DNA of 64,000 nucleotides from Chionoecetes opilio (taxonomy: Eukaryota > Arthropoda > Malacostraca > Decapoda > Majidae). Numbering within the stretch: the first letter of the stretch is position 1; each line of letters starts with the position of its first letter. A model generated the notes under the pieces. The model saw only the letters and a list, made by a program, of their open reading frames with translations, made no database searches and had not been told where the DNA came from. Of the stretch, positions 46,543-57,528 are shown piece by piece. The position numbers and the translations under genes were made by a program. Where the stretch lies: positions 1 to 64,000 of the forward strand of contig JACEEZ010011116.1 of NCBI GenBank assembly GCA_016584305.1, written 5' to 3'.

Positions 46543-47712
46543 CTATGAGAAAACTAAACATGAGAGGATAGCTAGAGCCAACCAGTGGGTTGGAAGGCTA
46601 GGCAGTGTGGCAAGATGTCGGGCCAACAAATATGAAATGGTGAGAGGACTATGGAAGGGTGTGGCAGTCCCTAGCATTATGTATGGCCTGGAAACAATGG
46701 TGTGGTCTAGGAAGGAGTTGGACAGATTGGAAGTAACACAGAACAAAGCAGGCAGAATAGCATTAGGAGCCAATAGGTATGTGGCAGTGGAAGCAATTAG
46801 AGGAGACATGGGATGGAGCACGTTCAGAGAGAGGATAGCAAAGGCAGGACTGAGGTACAGAGCTAGACTGCAACGAATGGATGACAGCAAATGGGCAAGC
46901 AAGGTTTGGGACTGGAATATGTATGGGAAGTGGATGAAAGACTCGGTAAAAGTGGAAAGATGGACAGGTGAACTGGGAATGTTTGTGACAGGAGTGATGA
47001 GACATGGGAGTATGGCTGTATGCAAAAAGGAAATAAATAGGAGAGTGGAAGAAAAAGGGAAAGAAGAATGGCTGAGGGCAATGAGTGAGAAATCAACACT
47101 GAATGGTACAGGAGAAAGGACCAGCCACGGTATGAAAGGTTCTATGATGGTGGCTATGGAGGGGACCTACTCTTCAGAGCCAGGACAAAGTCGCTGGAGA
47201 TAAATAGTCGTATGTACAGATGGAAGAATGATGGCAGCAAGGTGTGTGTGATGTGTGTGACAGGAGTGGATGAACCGTGGAGCACTTGATGCTGGAATGT
47301 GAACGGTATGAGTATGCTAGAACAAAGAGTTGGAGGTAGTGGAAGGAGAGGTCGGAGTGGAAGAATGGCGAGAGATGAGAGACAGGAGAGTGGAGATGGA
47401 GTACCTGCTGGGGTTGTGTGCTGAGTGGAGGAGTGACAGTCGTGTGATTGAGAGTGTAAAAGAATTCTTGGAGAATTCGTGGAGAGCACGTAGGAGAGAG
47501 CATGAAAGGCAGGGGGCCCCTCAGTGATGGGGGGACCCCGTATGAATGTGATGCAGAGAGAGGAAGGAGGGGAAAAAAGAAATCCTGTTTTGCTTCCCCC
47601 TTTTGCTTCTCTCCCAACAGATTACTGTGTGGGAGAACGCTGGACCAAAGGCTTCACTGACAGCATCTGCTGGGTGACTCCCAAATCAAGATCAAGATCA
47701 AGATCTGATTAG
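46543..47712 (+). pseudogene. LINE copy 2, C-terminal part and 3' end
   Basis: The LINE reading resumes after the transposon (KTKHERIARANQWVGRLG) and is open to 47203, with PSIMYGLETMVWSRKELDRL and RWTGELG. It then continues in shifted frames: FRARTKSLEINSRMYRW, a C-x2-C...EH-x4-C finger (CVMCVTGVDE, EHLMLEC), and a final frame from 47330 ending near 47527. The 3' end carries a short ATCAAG repeat tail (47692-47710). One or two frameshifts after 47200 make it non-functional even without the inserted transposon. It is nearly identical to copy 1. Confidence 0.9.
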
Positions 47713-48131
47713 AACTTAGACAACACGCTGTCCTCCGCCCACCTGGCCTTCCTGAAGAAGACGGTTCAGCTGCCACGCCTGTGATAGCATCAGGACATCA
47801 CCAGCTTGCAGAGCTGATAGGATCCATCCTGGAATCCTCGCAGCGCTAAACAACAACTTCCCTGGTTACTATCACTTCCATTTTGGTTCAATTGCTGCCT
47901 TAAATTACGGATACCGGCGATGTTAAAGATTCAGGGGGAATTTCTAGCGTTTTGCCCATACTCTCCCCCTTCACCCAAACAATCTCGGGTGACTTGTGGG
48001 CTTGACCCACCGATAACCTAACCCAGTGGCGGATTTAGGGGGTGCCGAGTAGGCCATGGCTACGCCCGCGCCGCAAGGGCCCCGACCCCAGAGGAAAAAA
48101 TATGTTTCCAATGAAATCTGAATGCTGGCCT
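47713..48131. other. Unassigned spacer with one dispersed repeat segment
   Basis: 47930-48020 holds the word TTTGCCCATACTCTCCC followed by GATAACCTAACC, a segment repeated near 48710, 50300 and (reversed) 49130 and 56560. CAGTGGCGGATTTAGGGGG at 48024 resembles the end of many hAT-type elements, but no matching inverted end was found. Confidence 0.5.
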
Positions 48132-48682
48132 TAGGTATTATTTTACGAAGCACCAAACTTCCCTACACAATAGGGAGCATGTTTTTGTTTACCTTATTGT
48201 ATTCTAAGAGACATTTTCTCTCTGAGCTTTCCGTCGCAAATCAATAGTTTCGGAGATATAGAACATTTTAGGTGAGAGGAGGAATACGTCTCCTTGTATA
48301 AAAAGGCCACCCTCTTCCTCTTCTTGTGACATGCATCGCTTGTGTTTGGTATTTTATTAAACTTTTTTTTTATTATTGAACCCAGTTAGGAGGTTAAAGG
48401 TTAGGTAAGTTAGGTTAGGTTCAGGTTAGGTTAGGTTAGGTTAGGTAGCCATGGGTGCGCCTCCGAAACAAAAGTCATGCAGGTCACAAGAAGAGGAAGA
48501 GGGAGGCATTTTATAACAAGGAGACTTATTCTTCCTCCCACCTAAAATTTTCATATCTCCGAAACTATTGATTTGCGACAGAAAGTTCAAGGAGAAAATG
48601 TCTCTTAGAATACAATAAGGTAAATAAAAACCATGCTCCCAATTGTGTAGGGAACTTTGGTGCTGTCGTAAAAATTTACCTA
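48132..48682. mobile_element. Fold-back element H1 with a TTAGG array at its centre
   Basis: Arms 48132-48345 and about 48462-48682 are reverse complements. Mirrored words include CCTACACAAT, TACCTTATTGTATTCTAAGA, TCTCCGAAACTATTGATTTG (right-arm strand) and CTCTTCCTCTTCTTGTGAC. The loop (about 48346-48460) contains GGTTA repeats. No coding sequence. It is a MITE-like or fold-back element; no target duplication was determined. Confidence 0.85.
48384..48447 (+). repeat. (TTAGG)n-like array, arthropod telomere motif
   Basis: About 60 bp of GGTTA units, the last ~25 bp perfect. It sits in the loop of fold-back element H1. It is interstitial, since unique and repeat sequence continue on both sides. 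Confidence 0.9.
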
Positions 48683-48699
48683 TGGGTGGTAAAAGTTTC

Positions 48700-49173
48700 A
48701 CGTAAATTTCTAGTGTTTGCCCATACTCTCCCACTTCCCCCAAACAAGTTTGGGGACCTGTGGGAATGCGGGGTTTTCGGGTGGGGAACAAATTATGCGT
48801 TGGAACACGTATTTAAGAGTTGTGTAGGGGGGCTAAAATTCCCTAGATCTAGGGTAATTTCCTTATATCTAGAGAAATTTGCATAACCAAATTTAACTTA
48901 ACCTAGCGGGGGGCTTGACCCACCGATAACCTAATCTAACCAAATCTAACCTAACCTAATCAAATTAGACTCAGAAGAAATCCAATAAATTTCCCTAGAT
49001 CTAGGGAATTTTTCAACTCCCCTAACTCAAAAACTATGTGGTTGCGACGCATATTTATACCCCAGCCAAATATCCCGCATTCCCCAGGTACCCAAGCTTG
49101 TCTTGTGGAGAGGGGGAGTATGGGCAAACACCAGAATAATACCCAAGCTTGGGTAAAAATTTACGGTTAAGAT
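48700..49173. mobile_element. Fold-back element H2
   Basis: Arms 48700-48860 and 49012-49173 are imperfect reverse complements sharing CGTAAATTT, GTGTTTGCCCATACT, GGGGACCTG/GGTACCTGGGG, GAATGCGGG, and the palindrome CCCTAGATCTAGGG in each arm. The loop has CTAACC repeats. Single-arm copies occur at about 50300-50480 and 56915-57110 (direct) and 56440-56580 (reversed). Confidence 0.8.
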
Positions 49174-49746
49174 TTGTTTTATCGCCCCTGACATAGCTCG
49201 CTTACTTCGTTATGAAGGACTAATCTTTTGTCATGAACATCTTCTTCTAACCTTCAAACCTCTTGGAAAGCTGTTACTTTGGTCAAAATCACATCTAAGA
49301 AGAATGAATAAAGTGCAACTCCACCGTCGCCATCAGTGCAGTCAAGAGACCGCGGGGCAAGCCCTCCCTCACGTACAGCAGCCAGTCTAGGTTAGGTTAA
49401 GGTTTAGGTTAGGATTAGTTTAGTTTAGAATAAAGCTAAACTAAACCTAACCTTAACCTTAACCTAACCTAACCTAACCTAACCTAACCTAGTCTGGCTG
49501 CTGTCCGTGAGAGAAGACTGGAAGTGAAAGAGGCGCCCGTCCCGCGGTCTAGACTGCGCTGATGGCGACGGCAGAACAGCACTTTATTTATTCTTATTAG
49601 ATAATTTTTGTCCGTGATTTTGACCAAAGTAACAGCTTTCCAAGAGGTTTGAAGGTTAGTAGAAGACGTGTATGACAAAATATTAGTCCTGCATAAGGTA
49701 GTAAGCGAGATATGGCGGGGGCAATAAAACGAATCTTAACCTAAAT
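49173..49746. mobile_element. Fold-back element H3, near-perfect 570-bp palindrome with telomere-motif centre
   Basis: The arm 49173-49435 is mirrored by 49440-49746 with almost no loop. Words such as AAGCTGTTACTTTGGTCAAA, CGCCATCAG and CCGCGG recur in mirrored order. The innermost part is (TTAGG)n-like on the left (49388-49424) and (CCTAA)n on the right (49446-49493). A partial single arm (GAATAAATAGATGAAACTCC, CGTCGCCAT, CTCACGGACAGGTTAGG) is at 53690-53822. Confidence 0.88.
49446..49493 (-). repeat. (CCTAA)n array in the right arm of H3
   Basis: About 48 bp of AACCT units, the last six perfect; the mirrored, less regular TTAGG array is at 49388-49424. Confidence 0.93.
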
Positions 49747-50636
49747 TACTATGATTTCTAGATTTTCAGACAAGTTTTAAATTTTTTCGCTTGATAAGTG
49801 ATGCTTTTCCGGTAAATTTACGGTTTAGGTCATCCCGCGATTTTGAGGCTAAAACTTAATTTTCCTGAATAGTTTTGATATGCTTTGAATAAATCTGGCA
49901 CTCGTTTTTGTCGGAAGTCAAATTTTATGTATGAGTGTAGGGGGGTGGCCTCCCGGGCCCTCCCGGCCCGCCCTGCAAATCTTGTTCCGCTTTGTACTGC
50001 CGTAGTTTTGAAACTTCTTTTTTTCTTGATATCATCTGTTACTAAACCAAACCCCACCTCTAACCTAAACTAACCTGATTTAATCTAACTTAACCGTTTC
50101 TGGCTGAAATAACTAGAGATTTCCGGAAGTATACAAGTCATGTAACGCCATTATTATTCAATTGCGCCATGGCAAATGGGGTTCAAAGACTCAGAATGAG
50201 GATATCTACACGATGAGACTGGTTAAAATTGGCAGGCTCGAGGATGACTTAATTCATAATTATACCGCTTTTCCTAATGGAGATGTTTTTTTGATAAACT
50301 TCTAGTGTTTTGCCCTCTCCCCCAAACCAGCTTGGTGACCTGTAGGAATGTGGGGTTTTCGGGTAAGGAGCAAATATGAGTCGCAAACACTTATTTTGGA
50401 GTTATGTAGGACAGCCAAAATTCCCTAAATCTAGGGAAATTTCCTAGGAAAATTTAACCTCCTAGCGGAGGGGGCTTCGTCCCCCTTCGACCTCCCAGTA
50501 ATATAACCTAACCTAAGCAAATTTAACCTAACCTATTGGGGGGGGGGGGGCTGTCCCCTACAACCCCCCGATAATCTAACCCAAGCTCTTAACCTAACCA
50601 AATTTAACCAGTATTTTGGTACTTTCAACCAGTAAT
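49747..50636. other. Spacer made of single-arm repeat copies, no gene
   Basis: 50297-50480 is a direct copy of the H2 left arm. 49866-49890 resembles 53850-53875 (GATGTGTTTTGAAATAATCTGG type). Short CTAACC/CCTAACC runs occur at 50500-50620, and a G homopolymer at 50539-50550. Confidence 0.55.
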
Positions 50637-51209
50637 TGAGTACGAGGTTAAAAGTGCTGTTTTTCTATGTATTTTGATGTGCTAAGAATGATTGTCACAT
50701 TAAAAAAACGTTGATAATGCCTTATTTTAGAGTTATCCCCCTTTACTCCCGCATTAGGTTTATCCCTGCTATAGGTTAAGCTACTCAACCAACGTCCAGG
50801 TTAGGTTAGCGAACTAGCGGGGGGGGGGGGGGGTCAGATATGTCAGATTACGTAACCAATGTCCATGTATTAAACAGCAGTTTTACCGTTGTAAAGATTT
50901 AACTAGAGAATTTTCTAAGAATAGGTAGGTAATTCCCTTGGACTCGGTTATATATTTTTATGTATTATCGGCTTTGTCATCCCATAGAGTTTTAACTATG
51001 GGATATATTTTAAGTCATCCACATAATCTACTACAAAAAACCTAGTTTCCATTTCCCCACCAAAAACCCCGGGTTTCTAATGGGTCCCCAGGTTTATTAG
51101 GGAGGAGGAGGATAACTACAAAATAAGGCATTTCCGACAATTTTAATATGACCATCATTCGTAACACATCAAAATACATAGAAAAAGAGCACTTTTAAGC
51201 TCGTACTCA
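50637..51209. mobile_element. Fold-back element H4
   Basis: Arms 50637-50750 and 51105-51209 are reverse complements, sharing TGAGTACGAG, TTTTTCTATGTATTTTGATG, AATGCCTTATTTT and AGTTATCC. The ~355-bp middle has no coding match and includes a G homopolymer at 50819-50832. Confidence 0.82.
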
Positions 51210-51300
51210 ATGGGCCCCAGACATAACTACGTCACGGTTTGTTTACCGCTGTGCATTGTGGGGATAAGTCGGGGTCGCCGCGGGTGACCTACGAAGGGAA

Positions 51301-52940
51301 GGCCCGTACCAAGAGTCATGATGAAGGTTGAGTTTAGTTTAGTTTAGTTTAGTTTATTGCCATATCTTTAGAAGTACATATATTATATAATTATATACAA
51401 ATGTGATCTTAGGCATTAGTCCGCCGAGCAACAGCTCCCTGGCGGACAGGAACAGTGTACAAAATATTATAAATATATGAAGGGCGGCAATAATAAATAT
51501 ATTTTACAAATAAAAAAAATGTTAACTACCATAACAAGTACCCAAGTTGATTGATACAATTAAACACTAATTTTGCTACTGAAAATACTAATGATGTGAA
51601 GAATATTCATATTAATCCCTAATGTTTTGATTCTGTTGATGGAAAAAGTAAATCTTAAGTCTATTTTTAAATGTATTAAAATTGTTAATACTTTTCAAAT
51701 TGTTTGGTAAATTGTTCCAACAATTAGGACCAACACAGTGCAGTGAATGTTTATATAATGTTGTTCGTGGTTGTGGACATATCAGGTCAATATGGTTTCC
51801 CCGCGTACCTTGACTGTGGTGAAGAACTTTAAATAATTTATTACTATCACTACTATCATTTATACCATTGTAAATTGTAAGTACAAGAAAATATTTTTTT
51901 TTAAACTCAAATTTCAGTAACCCTAAATCATTAAATAATAAATCTGTATGATCATACTTGCCTTTAAAGGTAATTGTTTTTATTATTTCTTTTGTGCAAT
52001 GAAAACATCTTTTACAGTGGAAGGCCAAGTACATCCCCAGACAGACAAACAGTAAATTATATATGGATAACATAAAGAATAGTATATGCTTCGCAAAGCT
52101 TCAGTCGTTAAGTTGTGCCTAATTCTGTATAAAATTCCACACATTTTTGATAAGTTCAAATTTACAGATTGTATATGTTTTTTTCCAATTTAAATTTTCG
52201 TCAATAATAACACCCAGAAATCTAATGTAAGTGACTCTCTGAATTTCATTTTCTCCAAGGTAAACTGAGCCTAAAATATTAGCAACAGAACGATTTTGAA
52301 AGAGTATATAATTAGTTTTTCTTATGTTTACAGATAGTTTATTAGCTAAAACCCATTTCGATATATTCTCTAGTTCACTATTAACTTTAACATGTAACTG
52401 ATCTAATGCCCTATCTTTTAAGAGAAGATTTGTGTCGTCTGCAAAGATAACATAGCTGAAGTTATAACTGGCATTACAAATATCATTAATATATACCAAG
52501 AATAGTAAAGGCCCCAAATTGATCCCTGAGGCACTCCCCTATTGGTACTTTTCAGCGTGATATATTGTTGTTACAAAACACTGCTTGTTTCCTGTCTGTC
52601 AAGTAGCTAGTGAATAGTTTAAGTGGTACACCTCTTATTCCCAAATTTTCAAGTTTATCTAATAATATTTTATGATTAAGTGAGTCGAAAGCTTTAGACA
52701 AGTCTAGAAATAGAATTGAGTGGCGACCTTCGTCGACTGAGGAAGGGTACCATGAAAGGGATATTTTTCGGAACGAAGAGCAGCGACGACAGTCAAAGGT
52801 CGGCACGAAGGCACGGGTACCCCGTGTCTTCACGCCGACCTTCCTCGCCGCTCTTCGTTATGAAAAATATCCCTTTTATGGTACCCTTCCTCAGTCGACG
52901 AAGGTCGTCACTCGACCTTCATCATGACTTGGTACGGGCC
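51301..52940. mobile_element. Fold-back element H5, left arm split by a LINE
   Basis: The right arm (about 52815-52940) read in reverse complement matches 51301-51332 joined to 52722-52812: GGCCCGTACCAAG, TCATGATGAAGGT, then CGACCTTCGTCGACTGAGGA and GGGTACCAT. The hairpin is therefore about 250 bp, with a LINE (51334-52715) inserted near the base of one arm. TTGAGT flanks the LINE at 51328-51333 and 52716-52721. Confidence 0.92.
51334..52715 (-). pseudogene. 5'-truncated LINE with RT fragments, CR1/L2- or Jockey-like
   Basis: Minus-strand element within H5. From its 5' cut at 52715 it gives motif A (LFLDLSKAFDSLNHKI), then SYLTDRKQAVF. After a frameshift near 52540 it gives GPLLFLVYINDI and motif C (VIFADDTNLL), in a frame 52517-52119, then LANKLSVNIRKTNYILF and FLGVIIDENLNWK. 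A last frame, 52073-51612, holds the C-terminal region, ending WNNLPNNLKSINNFNTFKNR. The 3' end is a (TAAAC)n-type tail (reads GTTTA repeats on the plus strand at 51333-51357). The three frames are shifted relative to each other and the 5' half is absent. The insertion made a 6-bp target duplication, TTGAGT. Confidence 0.92.
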
Positions 52941-53214
52941 GAAAACTACGACGATGGAAGAATTTAGAGTTGTTTTGCGTGAAATTGATATTCCAGGTGC
53001 TACATTACCGTGCTCTGTTCTGTGTCCCTACCACTTGCTTACTTCTTAATGAGACTGTTGGGACTGTTTTCCTGGTTTAGAAGCCTCTGCACATCAGCCA
53101 TTATCTCAGGTCTTCTCTAGTGTTGTCAGCGAGAACAGAGCACGGAAATGTAGCACCTGGAATATATCAATTTCGCGCAAAACGACTATAAATTCTTTCA
53201 TCATCGTAGTTTTC
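52941..53214. mobile_element. Fold-back element H6, adjoining H5
   Basis: Arms 52941-53023 and 53132-53214 are reverse complements, from GAAAACTACG at the outside to GTGCTCTGTTCT inside. The loop is ~108 bp. It starts at the base after H5 ends. No coding content. Confidence 0.9.
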
Positions 53215-54344
53215 TCTTTGTAGGTTGTATATATATTCATGGTTATGATAGTATTAATGTACCTTATTAATTGAGTTCTTTTTGTTGTCTTTTCTCCGAA
53301 TACGTAGTAAGGTATACATCACGGTTTAATTAAGTTTTACTTGACGAGCCAATGCAATAAGAGAAAATTGAAGTTAAAATGAGTAGTTTTACTAACCATT
53401 AGTCATACAAATTTGAATAGGTATAGACCTATATGTATGTATGTATATATGCATATGTATGCTACTATTTAGGTTCTGCTATGTTAACCATTTTTGGGAA
53501 TGGTGTGAAGTAGATGCATGAAGGCAGTAAAAATAATATGCAGTCTCCTAGAAGCACTTATATCACTTTAGTTTTGGCATGTGCCACTTGTGCAGTGAAC
53601 AGTTCAGATGTAGGTATTTCACGCAGTCTGAATGAACAGTTCAGGTACCCCACATACAATAATGATGGATTAATTATTCGGTCAAAATCACACGCAAAAT
53701 GATCTGAATAGAATAAATAGATGAAACTCCGCCGTCGCCATTGCAGTCCAGTCCCCAGGCGCACCTCTCCCAGGCCTCCCTCACGGACAGGTTAGGTTAG
53801 TAATGTTAAGGTTAGGTTTAGTTTAATTTTATTTGTGACCTATATTTTTCTGGTTGATTTTGATGTGTTTTGAAATAATCTGGTTTGTTTTCTTGGAAAT
53901 CACTAGTTTTTCACAGGTGGATTCAAGAGGATAAAATTAGTATCTAGTTATTGCAGGAAAAACCAAGGTCAGATTCTTTCACAACACATCAAAATCTACT
54001 ACCACAAAAAATAGTTTCGTCTGCAATTGGAGAGGGTTACTAAAACGAGTCTACCTATTTTTCTTCTTTCTTGTCAAAGTGAACCTTAATTTTTCTTAGG
54101 GTTTGCATAATTCATGTCATGTTGAATTTATTTCCCTTATGGTATCTGGTTGTGAACTGAAGGAGTTCTATCCATGGTTGGCCACAGTAGATTTCGTGAC
54201 TAAATCCAGGGCTGTGATTAGCTAGATTGGCAATGTTGTTACTAGGTTGGCTTATATTTAGCTTCATTGAGTCATTATGTACTCCACAGTGATGAGGCAA
54301 ACTGTTTGGTAAAATCATAATTGGAAGAGTACAAGAAATCACAA
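53215..54344. other. AT-rich spacer, partial H3 arm, no gene
   Basis: 53690-53822 is a single-arm copy of H3 ending in GGTTAGGTTAG. Otherwise AT-rich with no recognised product. Confidence 0.55.
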
Positions 54345-55080
54345 ATGGCAAGGTTAGTGAGGAGCAAGGCAGATTTAGAACTGGGAAAGTTTGTATAGAT
54401 CAGATCTTTGATATGCGAATGATTATAATTAAGAAAATGTTAGCAAAAGACAAGAAGATGTATGCTGTATTCATGGATTTAGAGAAGGTATATGACAAGA
54501 GTAGACTGGGAGGCAATATGGATGTATTGAAGGGTTATGGTGTGGATATGGAGTAGAGTATGTATATCTAGTAAGCTTTTGCGTGATTATGTATACCTAA
54601 ACTGACCTTTACCTAACCTAACCTAACCTAACCATTACCGTCGGCGAGTTTTCCTAATTTGTGTAGGGACAAGAATTTCGGTAGACGAGATTACCTGATA
54701 CCGTGAGGCAAGGATGGGCGTCACCTAGGTTATGCACCTTGTTTATGGATGGAGTAATAAGATAAATTAAGGCAAAGGTTGATAATGGTGGTGTAGAGAT
54801 GAGTATAGATAATACAAAAGGGAATCTCAATATTATGTGTTCACAGAGACACTGTACTACTTGCAGAGATTAAAAAAGATTTGCAAAAATTGGTAATAAA
54901 TTCAGTACAGTTTGTGTTAGGAGGAAATGGACAGTTCAAGTGGCCAAAAGGGAAGTGAGGGTTTTTAAGAAATTAAAGAGTGAAGTTATTGAATTTGAAG
55001 ATCAATATAGAATGAAAGTTGTATAATCAAAAGTTGTATGATCAATATAGAATGAAAATAATGATGAATGGGCAGATAAT
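54345..55080 (+). pseudogene. Decayed LINE RT fragment
   Basis: At 54380-54545 the reading includes CIDQIFDMRMIIIKKMLAK and MYAVFMDLEKVYDK, the motif A region of an RT. After a gap with a CCTAA array, 54690-54860 gives a degraded motif B (near TVRQG and LFMDGVI), then a block before motif C with one-base shifts. It is followed by VKREVRVFKKL-like sequence. Stops and frameshifts break every block. The block order is that of a non-LTR RT on the plus strand, with no 5' or 3' end visible. The sequence to 55340 has no further match. Confidence 0.7.
54599..54633 (-). repeat. (CCTAA)n array inside the LINE fragment
   Basis: Four to five CTAAC units in a row between the motif A and motif B parts of the fragment. 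Confidence 0.88.
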
Positions 55081-55499
55081 GTCTCTATCCCGTGCAAGAC
55101 TGAAGCACGGAAGGGAGATAAGGAAGAGAGAGCCCTGCAAGGAAGGAAGTAGTGTTATCCTTGGGGGCGCATGATGAATAAAGGACGTGAGTAAGGAAGG
55201 CACTTATAGAGATAGCATACAAAGTTCCGACAGTAACATATGCAAGTGAGCCCTGAACGTGGAATAAATGTCAGAGGTCTAAGATTCAAGCAGTTGAAAT
55301 GATTTACTTGAAGGTGTCTGATTGAGTTCGCATATTGTCTTTTCTTATGAGCCTTATCCAATTTTTCTTTCTATTCACCCTTTTAAAAGTTGGTAAAACC
55401 GTAAAGAAGGAGTTTGTCTACTTGTTGCAATACAAATTTGGGAACAAAACAGTTTGCATGAGGCATATTTAAGGACACAGTGTTGCCTTTTTTCACTGT

Positions 55500-57125
55500 A
55501 GCCCCCCTCAGCCTCATGACCCCGACTTAACCCCCCCAAGCACCGCGGTAAACAAAATGACGTAGTTATGGATTGGGTCCATTACTGGGTTTAAAGTACC
55601 CAATTACCATTTAACATAACCTCCCGATAATCTAACCTACCCTAACTGGGGGGCTCTGCCCCCTAGGCCGCCCGATAACCTAACAAAATTTTACCTTAAC
55701 TCTCTAAGTGGGAAGGGGGGAGGGGTTGACAACTAAACCGGTCATCATTCCTGTTTGTGAGGATCGTCGGTTCACACCTCTTGGGGCTTAAAGAAACCCA
55801 ATCCATTTTCCCTACCCCGGTAGATCTAGGAAGTTTTACAACACCCGTAAGGGAAAGCGACCGTGACGGTGATGGTAGGGGTCGCGTCGCTTTCCAGATC
55901 CAGGATCGTCTGAGCAGGGAGGGGGGGGACCAAATGGGTTTTCAGAGAGAAAACACACGGGGACTGTGGAAGTTTAATCTTACTCTTTTACACAGTTAAA
56001 CAAATACAAATCACAATAAAACAAGGATACTACCACTGAGGCTTCGCAACACCTTCCTCGTTCTGTCTCCGTGACACGGGGAAGAGAAGCTATACATACT
56101 CACTACATGTCACTGGAGACAAACGAACGGAAGAAAGTGGAGGCACCTTGTCGTAGTATAAACCTTTCAACCCAGCCAAGGGAGAGAGGTGTGCCCAGCT
56201 CGGCACCAAGCCCACTCTCTCTGGAATGCCGATGCATGGAGGCCTAGTAACCTCGGTTGGAAGCCTCACGAACCAGGTAGTGATGGGTTGAGGCCTTGGG
56301 AACCAGGTCATTAAGGCGCTGACCTTGCGGGCTAACGACCTCAGAGGCTGAAAGGGAAAGGGGCGGGGGCGAGCTTCGAACTACATTTCGAAGCGCCATA
56401 ATTATCCGCTCCTCCCCAGCCGGCTGATGGTGGGAGTTCTGTTTTTCCCTTACACACCTCTAACTCAAAAACTGTGGTTGTGATGCATATTTTGTACCCC
56501 AGCCAAATATCCCGCATTTCTGCAGATCCCCAAGCTTGTTTTGGTGGAGTATGGGCAAACACTAGAAGAATACCGTTTTTTCCTGTGCAAACCTCAAAAA
56601 AGTGTTTTTTGCTATTCAAAAGTTTTTTGCTATTCAAAAGTTTTTTGCTATTCAAAAAAGGGACAAATTTCTAAAAATACGCTTTATAGACGTTTTGACT
56701 GGAAAAAAAACACTCCATTTGTAAAAGCATCAAATAATAACCTGATCAAACCATTAAACTAACCTAACCTTCAAATTAACCTAACCTAGCCTAGGTATGA
56801 GAATTATAATATTTGCACATTTGATTGTTACTTTCACATTCGTTCTGACCTACAGAAACAGTAGAGATGAAAAATACTTGAATCCAGACACAGTCATGTT
56901 TTAAATATTATTAGCCCATGCTTGGAGACCTGCGCGGGGTTTTCGGGGGGGGAACAAATAATGCGTCGGAAACACGTATTTTTGGAGTTGTGGAGGAGGA
57001 TATTTAAATCCCCTAGATAAAGAGTTATTCACTGATCTAGGGAGATTTACCTAACCAACTTTGACCTAACCTCCTAGCGAGGGGACACCATCCTCGACCC
57101 TCCGGTAATCTAATCTAACCTAGCT
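55500..57125. repeat. Cluster of dispersed fold-back family fragments
   Basis: 55520-55590 is the reverse complement of about 51209-51275 (CCCCGACTTA, GCGGTAAACAAA, GACGTAGTTATG). 56440-56580 is a reversed H2 right-arm type. 56818-56910 matches 26186-26275. 56915-57110 is a direct H2-arm type ending in CTAACC words. The stretch 55757-56400 between them has no recognised content; short frames there lack motifs. Confidence 0.65.
56597..56657. repeat. 18-bp tandem repeat, three copies
   Basis: TTTTTTGCTATTCAAAAG three times in a row, the last copy diverging at its end. Confidence 0.96.
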
Positions 57126-57140
57126 GGGGGGCCACGCCCC

Positions 57141-57528
57141 TCATGCTCACTGCTCTTCTGAAGTTGCTAACTCCATGCCTCCCCCCTTCCCGCGGCCTCG
57201 CTGTACAAGACTTTCTACTCATTCTCATCCGTATTTCTGTCCATATCCTAATGCAAGAGTTAATCAGTATCTTTACTCTTTCATCCCTTTCACTGGTAAG
57301 CTCTGGAACTCTCTTCCTGTTTCTATTTTTCCACCTTCCTATGACTTAGATCTTTTCAAGAGAGGAGTGACAAGACCCCTGAAACTAAATTTCCCCCCCC
57401 CCCCCCCCCCCCCCCCCCCCCTTCTTTATTCACTTAGTCTTCTTTATAGGGACTGGCAACTAAGTGGGCTTTTTTTATCTTTTTTTTTTCCCCCTTTGGC
57501 CAGTCATTGTGATGCAAAAAAAAAAAAT
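57141..57528 (+). pseudogene. 3' fragment of a LINE (same family as 62535-63116)
   Basis: Encodes the C-terminal end of an ORF2: CTRLSTHSHPY, then NARVNQYLYSFIPFTGKLWN and SLPVSIFP. This is followed by an internal C homopolymer (57393-57421), GTGATG and an A-run (57518-57528) that may be the tail. The nucleotide sequence matches the reverse complement of 62540-62930 closely. It is truncated on the 5' side at CATGCTCACTGCTCTTCTGA. Confidence 0.88.

Noticed and set aside
46520..46560. Start of a new gene at the ATG at 46520
   Set aside because: The first codons are transposon end sequence; the LINE frame merely continues from it.
48024..48060. hAT-type left end (CAGTGGCGGATTTAGG)
   Set aside because: No matching inverted end or 8-bp duplication found nearby.
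48384..49493. True chromosome end
   Set aside because: TTAGG arrays are short, mirrored and flanked on both sides by ordinary sequence, so they are interstitial.
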